Below are positions 58,459 to 64,000 of a DNA stretch of 64,000 nucleotides, piece by piece (positions within the stretch are counted from its first letter, which is position 1; every line of letters begins with the position of its first letter). Both the position numbers and the translations under genes were made by a program. The stretch is from NCBI GenBank assembly GCA_029255685.2, contig CM055320.2, forward strand, positions 39,681,927 to 39,745,926, in the 5' to 3' direction. The notes below the pieces were generated by a model. That model was not told the DNA's origin, did not search any database, and saw nothing but the letters and a program-made list of their open reading frames with translations. This stretch comes from Silene conica (lineage: Eukaryota > Streptophyta > Magnoliopsida > Caryophyllales > Caryophyllaceae).

Positions 58459-61031
58459 TGTGACATTTCGTGTTTTAGAGTATCCTTATAGTTCTTGCTA
58501 TTATATGATGTCACGTTATGTGTTCGTTTTGTGTGCCCATTATGTGCTTGGTGATCGATATGTTGACCTTGGGATGGTGAACTTCGGGACGAAGTTCATT
58601 TTAAGGAAGGAAGACTGTAATACTCCGTATTTTACGGAATAATATTTATTTTACGGAATAATATTTTAATATTAATTTATAATTACATTGGCGTGTAGGT
58701 ATGTTTGGACTTTGGTATTAGATAATTAAGTTATCGAATGGGTGTTTTTATACTTTATATGTAGTTAGTGAGGGGCCGAGTACATAAGTTAGTAATCAGA
58801 CCGTGTTGTATATCGTCGTTTGGGCCTTGTTTTGCGTGCCAAATACACCCTTGGTACAACCCATCTCGTCTTAAGTTAGAAAAATCTGACAAACACCTCA
58901 AATCTATCTCTGCCGCCTTATTTAAGCACCCCTAAAACCCTACCTTTAACCTACTCGACACCCAAACAATCACACACTAACGCTGCCGACATATTAGAGG
59001 GTAACAAGGACGTTTTCACGGTGGGTTTAAGGTAGTCTAAGGCTGATCGTTTGCACGGAGAAAGTGGTATGAACACCACAGTCCACTTTCGCTGTTTTAC
59101 CCTTTCTGTTTCAATTCGGAATTTCATATGTTTAATGTACGTTATCAGTTCTGGTTAGTGTATTTTGCTAGTCTAGGGTGTATGTTAGTCGTATTCTGAC
59201 CCTTGTTGAGTCGTCGTTGACCACCGAGGACCACCGGTAGAGGCTGTTTTGTCGTCTGTTCAAATGCGTGAGTTTGTCGTCAGATCAGAGGCTGTGAACG
59301 TATGGTTTTTGCGTTTGAATTCGAGTATAAATCTGTTGTTATTTTACACGAGTGTTAAGGTCTTTGTATAGGTGTTAGTCATGGTGGTAGGGTGGTCGTT
59401 ATCACGATGGGTCTTGGTGGTTTATGTCGCTTTTATGGTGGAGTTAGTTGGGTATGCGGCATAGGAACATAGTAACAGTTTAGTGGTGAAGGGAGTTTGT
59501 ATGCGGTGGTTTGGTGACGGTGGTGGCAGTCGGCAGTCAGTGACCCCCTTCCTGGAAGCACCGTGGCTCAGAGGCGAGCCTGGTGGTGCCAGAAGGGAAG
59601 TCGGGGGTTGCAGGCGGGTGTGGGACTTGTGTTTGTCACGGTAGTCAGTCATGTAAAGGGGGTTTGGTGAGGGCTGTTTGGTTCACGGTTATGCGTCGGC
59701 TGCGTGTTGACTTTCCTTTTGTATATCACGTTAATTGGTTGTTTAGTATGGTAGTAATGAAAATATTTTCTTACCCATATTAGCAATTATATTATTAATG
59801 TAGTGTATTATAATTATAAACTAATATTGTTATAATAATTATTAGTAATATGAGTATTGTTATTTGGGTAAGAGTATGATAGCTATTATCTTATTGTTGT
59901 ATTGTTTTTGTTATTGGGATTGATAATTTTATGTAAATGATATTATTAGCTTTACTACATATGTTTAGTAGATTTTATGGTTGTTAATAGCATTATCATG
60001 GTTTAAGTTGATATGATAAGTATGTATGAACATATACTAAGTTAGTAATAAGTTATTAATTGGTTATATGCTATATTTGGTAAGTCTATACTTAGTAAGC
60101 CTATATTTAGCAAATATATGTCAAGTAAGCTTATATATTAGTTACGAGTAATTGGTTGTGTGAATAGAATTTAATATTAAGTAATATTTATAGGAGCGGA
60201 ATTTGAGGTGGAATATTATTAAGACGGTGGTTTCTTATTCCAGACTTGTTATTTCAGGTAGGATACACTGTCACTATACTACTGTTATATGTTATGAGTG
60301 GATGCTGAGTGTATGATATGGATGATGAACATGAATGATATAAGAATGATATATGGTTATGATGGATTATTATTACTGTTGCATTCATAAGCATGATTAC
60401 TATTATTGTTGCATTCATGAGCATGGCATATGCATTGGATACGGATGCGAGATGATGATATATTATTGGGCCCAGGCTAGTTCTGCAGGACTAGACCTGG
60501 TGACCTCAGCTGTTATACTGGTGTTCGGCGACGGTCGATTAGTCTCCCTGGAGGTTCGGTATGGCTGGATGTTACGGGTTTGAGATTGAGATTTGTGATT
60601 GAGAATGAGATTGAGATTGAGCTCGAGCATATCATTGTATTTTGCATATCATAATTGTTGCATTATAATTATTGTGTTACCCTACTCAACCGCGTGGTTG
60701 ACAGTGTATTCGTGTTCACCTACGATGATCTGGAATCGGGAGTAGATTCTACAGGTCAGAGACAGATGTGCTAGGAGCTGGGACAGGAATGCGAGATGCA
60801 TACTTTAGACCGACTTAGAATTATATCACATCTAGAGAAGTCATCAGTTGTATTTTGTTTTCACGTTATGTAGTAACTGTAATAACCAAGTTTTAAATTT
60901 TATCAGTTTTATATAAAATACTTTGGTTGTTTTACGTTGTTATTCACTACCTCGGACATTCCGAGATGGTAACAGCTCTATTTATTTGTGAATGTCTTGC
61001 TAAAGGCTCTTAAATAAATGGGGGTGTTACA
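58459..61031 (+). repeat. LARD C 3' LTR (2573 bp)
   Basis: Starts TGTGACATTTCGTG (one change from TGTAACATTTCG), carries the hairpin GAACTTCG-GGA-CGAAGTTC at 58579-58597 and the second start TGTAATACTCCG at 58617, and ends GGGGTGTTACA at 61031. Its middle (59000-60200) differs more from LARD A than its ends do. Confidence 0.87.
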
Positions 61032-62527
61032 ATGAATCAACGTTATGGCTGAAAGGGGTATAACCTTGACAGTATAAATGAAGGTTGTTGCTGAAGTTAA
61101 TATAACTTTGAGTTACGAGTTAAAGTTATTGTTGAGACTAACGTAAACCCGAGGTAGGACTCAAGGTTATGGTTGGTGCTAGTATAATATTAGGTTCGTG
61201 TCAAGGTTTCGCTTAGGTTACTATAACCTCAAGCCATATATGGAACTTATAGCCGAGGTTAGTATAACCTCGCACCCATTACTTATGTTATAGTCAAAGT
61301 TACTATAACCTTTGTTGTTCATACTTGCTTCACATGTTAATGTTACTATAACCTTTGTTGCTTATACTTGATTCACATGTTAAAGTTAATATAACCTTGG
61401 TTATTCATACTTGTTGAGTTATGTTTGGCGATTTCATAATATTGTCTTTGCATGTGTTTAGATTACTTCTATGCATTTGGGTTAGACAGTCAGTTAAACT
61501 GTTCTACTGTTTCGAGACGTGATGTTATTCAGGCATGAGTTAGACAATCAATTAAATTATTCTACTGTGTGCATTTAGTTAAACTATGCATTTGTTTGTT
61601 GGCAAGTCGAATAGAAACGGTAGTATCAGTTATATACTATTGGAATGAATTAGTGCTGCCCTTCAGGGGTTTATTTGGGCTATGTTCGGGGGTGGCCAGA
61701 TTCGTCAGTTAAACGTTATGGGTCACGAGTGTCGTTCGATGTACAGAATGCATTGAGAGATATGGCCAGTTCTTAGGCATATAGGCAGTGGTGATACGCT
61801 ATACATAGTATCGTGGAGTATCAGTTAAATACTTCACATCGACGGAGTCGTCAGTTAAACGCTATGTCAGCTAAAGTCATCAGTTAAATGCTCTAGCGGC
61901 GTTCGTTCTATTCGTTATGCTTTGATGCTAGCTTTGTTCCTTGTGTTGCTTTTGATCGTGTGCTATTTTGGTTTGTGACGTGTGTCCATGGTCTAGTGGT
62001 TGCATATAGTTTATGGTCATATGATTTCATTCAGCTAGTGTTGAGAGTATCATGGTAGGGTAAGTTTTCAAGTATGTCGTGACGTGTTTATATCCTCACA
62101 TGATGGTCGTAGTATTTCTTCATATGATGGTAAATTTGCTTGGACTTTCACGAGTATAGATGATTTCACATGTTTAGTGGTTTTACATTTCAATTGCTAT
62201 CGATTGTAGGTTACATTCAATTGTTTTAAATATGAATGGGAGAGCATCTAGTTACTCCTGACTTTGTCGACCCCCTTCTCAGGTTGTTCAAGTTGTTGTT
62301 GTTTGGTTGATGCTTGCTTGGGGAATGTGCGAAGCGAGCTTAATAATTCGTTAGGAGTTTGTTTTATATTTTAGAACCCTTGAATAATGTATTCGCTGGT
62401 TTTTGTTTTAGTATCGATCCGGATTTGGTCATGTGTTTCCGCCACATTGACCTTATTATCATTGTTGTACTCTGATTATCTTGTATATTTGAGTTATTTC
62501 TTTTATGGAATAATCCGGGTTGTTACA
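61032..62527 (+). repeat. 3' portion of an unidentified LTR with internal repeats
   Basis: Ends TTCTTTTATGGAATAATCCG then GGTTGTTACA, a plausible LTR 3' end, and contains TAGTATCGATCCGGATTTGG as in gypsy LTRs. Two repeat families lie inside: GTTACTATAACCT-type units (61060-61400, two nearly identical 42-bp units near 61303 and 61345) and CAGTTAAA-type motifs (about seven between 61490 and 61890). The start of the LTR is not visible. No coding sequence. Confidence 0.55.
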
Positions 62528-62915
62528 ACCACACCTACCGTGCACAAAGGATCATGCTAAAAGAACCAACAAAAGGGGGAGATTTCAGGCCAAAGAGGCA
62601 GACATCAACGCAAAACGTGGATAATCACCGAAGTCATGTCAAAAGAGGGACCTATCTCCGGCGAAAAAGAGGTAGGAAACACGGTTGGGGTGTATTGGGG
62701 GAGGTAGCGGCGGTGACTCCTTTAACTTTAGGGTTTTTGTTTTGTTTTTGGTAGAGAGAGGAAAGTTTTTTTAGAGAGATGTTCGAGTAAATGTTGTCAA
62801 CAGTACATGTTACACTACCTGCTGAAAACATGGCCTCGATTCAAGCAAAACCCTCGTCCAAAGTGAGAAAAAAAGTTAACCAATGTGTGTGGCTCTGGGT
62901 ACATGTTATTTACTA
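62528..62915. other. Unassigned, possibly low-copy sequence
   Basis: No similarity to other parts of the window. Contains GGCGGTGACTCC and TTTAGGGTTTTTGTTTTG, composition like a plant 5' untranslated region, but no coding frame beyond about 65 codons. It may be flanking genomic DNA or part of an unrecognised element. Confidence 0.35.
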
Positions 62916-63174
62916 CTTCCTCCATTCCAATCAATTTTATAGATTTCACTTCTTGGGCACTGTTCATTGGTCGAGTGAACCTCCGAAATAACTTCGAATA
63001 TATAATACAAAAGATAGTCATACGAGATCTTGTTTAAATTGTCTTACTGAGTACATTCCGAATATCAAAGTTTTATAATTTTTATCAATATGTAACTAAA
63101 GATATTAACAAAAGAAAACGGATATTGATAAACGTGAATAAATCAAATGTATAAAATTGATTGGAATGGAAAAG
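62916..63174. mobile_element. Stowaway-like MITE (Tc1/mariner type)
   Basis: 259 bp with terminal inverted repeats CTTCCTCCATTCCAATCAAT at the left and the complement of CTTTTCCATTCCAATCAATT at the right, flanked by TA (62914-62915, 63175-63176). The CTCCCTCCGTTCC-like ends and TA target are the hallmarks of Stowaway MITEs. The interior is AT-rich with no coding capacity. Confidence 0.85.
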
Positions 63175-63176
63175 TA

Positions 63177-63446
63177 TATATGCAGCAGCGGAACAAAGTA
63201 AAGTCTAATGACCCACTTACATATCCGGAGAGTCTTATGATAGAGATGTGAAGCATGATGAGAACGAGTCCTTATTTTGGCTAATAAGTACAAGGCTAAT
63301 TAGAGATGAAAGATGGATCACATTGTTTAACGTATGATATTATTGATTCAAAGTGTAATTGTACCAAGAGTTGGTATGTAATTTTAATATCTTGATAATA
63401 TTTGTATTCAGAAGCTTTCCTTTCACAAAAAAAAAAATACATTTTG
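63177..63446 (+). other. Unassigned sequence ending in an A-run (possible LINE 3' end)
   Basis: About 270 bp. The last part (GTATTCAGAAGCTTTCC, TTTCAC then about 11 A) looks like a plant LINE or processed-transcript 3' end. No coding sequence and no target duplication could be identified, so this is only a suggestion. Confidence 0.35.
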
Positions 63447-64000
63447 TGTAACACCCCCATTTATTTAAGGGCCTGTACTAGGACTCTCCAGATAAATAAA
63501 GGTGTTACCATCTCGGTTTCCCGAGGCAGCAGATACAAAGGAAAGATAAACAGTACTTTTATTAAATAAAGTTAATTCAAGGAACGAGTTCGTACAACTA
63601 AAATGTAAAACTATCTTATAGAAATAAGGTACAACTCATGAAAGTCTACTATGGTGATCTAGACTCTAGGCAGGTCCGGATCCAAGCTTCTCCCTTCCCT
63701 TAGCTCCCATAGTCTCAACACCTGTCATTCTGTTCCCCAATAAATTGGTTCATCACAGGTGATCACGAATACACAGGGTCAACCACGAGGTTGAGTAGAG
63801 GAAAATAAATAAGCCAACTACATAATATATATATATCACAAGGCCAATAACTCCGCACCGCTCCCAAGGCCATATAAACTCCGCACCGATCCAACACCAA
63901 ATAAACTCCGCACCGATCCAACGCCAAATATACTCCGCACCGATCCAACGCCAAATAAACTCTCCACCATATCACAAGACCCAATATTCTCCACATCGTA
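63447..64000 (-). repeat. Gypsy LTR of the element E family, runs off the window
   Basis: Starts TGTAACACCCCCATTTATTT, the reverse complement of the end of the element E LTR, and follows it through CCATCTCGGTTTCCCGAGG, the GGATCCAAGCTTCTCC segment and AACCACGAGGTTGAGTAG. Tandem units CTCCGCACCGATCCAACGCC near 63870-63960 are the counterpart of the 27-bp array. TTTTG (63442-63446) is the candidate target duplication. The rest lies outside. Confidence 0.9.

Larger units (their letters stand above)
55296..61031 (+). mobile_element. LARD C: third copy, truncated 5' LTR
   Basis: A partial 5' LTR (55296-55949), primer-binding site AAGTGGTATCAGAGCGAAC at 55950, noncoding internal region to 58458, and a 3' LTR (58459-61031). 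The 5' LTR is cut at the point matching about 60378 of the 3' LTR (TTGCATTCATAAGCATGATT), so about 1.9 kb is gone. No target duplication can be tested. It lies opposite in orientation to LARD D, which lost its own 5' part. Confidence 0.85.

Noticed and set aside
59422..59783. Frames on both strands in the LARD C LTR
   Set aside because: GC-richer part of an LTR with overlapping opposite-strand frames and no domains.

Overview
This window is eukaryotic, and almost certainly the nuclear genome of a flowering plant (probably a eudicot; I cannot name the species). It is AT-rich, and nearly every base can be assigned to a plant transposable-element class: Ty3/gypsy and Ty1/copia LTR retrotransposons, TRIM and LARD non-autonomous derivatives, an L1-type LINE, a CACTA element and a Stowaway-like MITE. 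I see no bacterial-type operon, no rRNA or complete tRNA gene, no CRISPR array, and no convincing host gene.

Left block (1-25980). A broken copia pol fragment (1-1657, minus) is cut by a gypsy-type LTR (1658-25980). A 204-bp-LTR TRIM (1946-24864) sits in that LTR. The TRIM carries a 17.3-kb LARD (2184-19484, TSD GGTGA) in its internal region and a solo gypsy LTR (19731-24784, TSD GAGGA) in its right LTR. The LARD's 5' LTR holds a minus-strand gag-only copia derivative (3272-12039, TSD ATTAC), whose own LTR holds a 5'-truncated LINE (9087-11374, 15-bp TSD). The solo LTR holds a copia solo LTR (20015-21088, TSD CTGTC) and a CACTA element (22214-23255, TSD CCG). The order of insertion can be read directly from the target-site duplications.

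Middle block (25981-53571). A minus-strand LARD of the same family (25981 to about 41160, 5' end missing) carries a complete but decayed chromovirus (27510-37567, TSD ACCAC) in its LTR. Then comes an unusual TRIM structure with a plus half and an inverted half (41707-53571, outer TSD CTTAT). Its primer-binding region was hit by a solo gypsy LTR (41956-52732, TSD TGGTA), which in turn holds a very young copia element (42643-51339, TSD AGATG). That copia element has almost identical LTRs, and its polyprotein is interrupted by one in-frame stop.

Right block (53572-64000). Unassigned sequence, a third LARD copy (about 55296-61031, plus strand), the 3' part of another LTR (61032-62527), a short possibly low-copy stretch with a Stowaway-like MITE, and the start of another minus-strand gypsy LTR that runs off the window.

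Functional relationships. The chromovirus encodes Gag, protease, RT, RNase H, integrase and a chromodomain, and shares its primer-binding site and about 200 bp of leader with the LARDs, so that lineage is the likely source of proteins for them. The copia element is the likely relative and helper of the gag-only derivative. The most unusual observations are: duplicated polypurine tracts with shifted LTR starts in three lineages; paired palindromic 12-mers at an exact 21-bp spacing in the copia leader; GC-rich hairpin arrays in two gypsy LTR families; and the inverted TRIM bounded by one target-site duplication.
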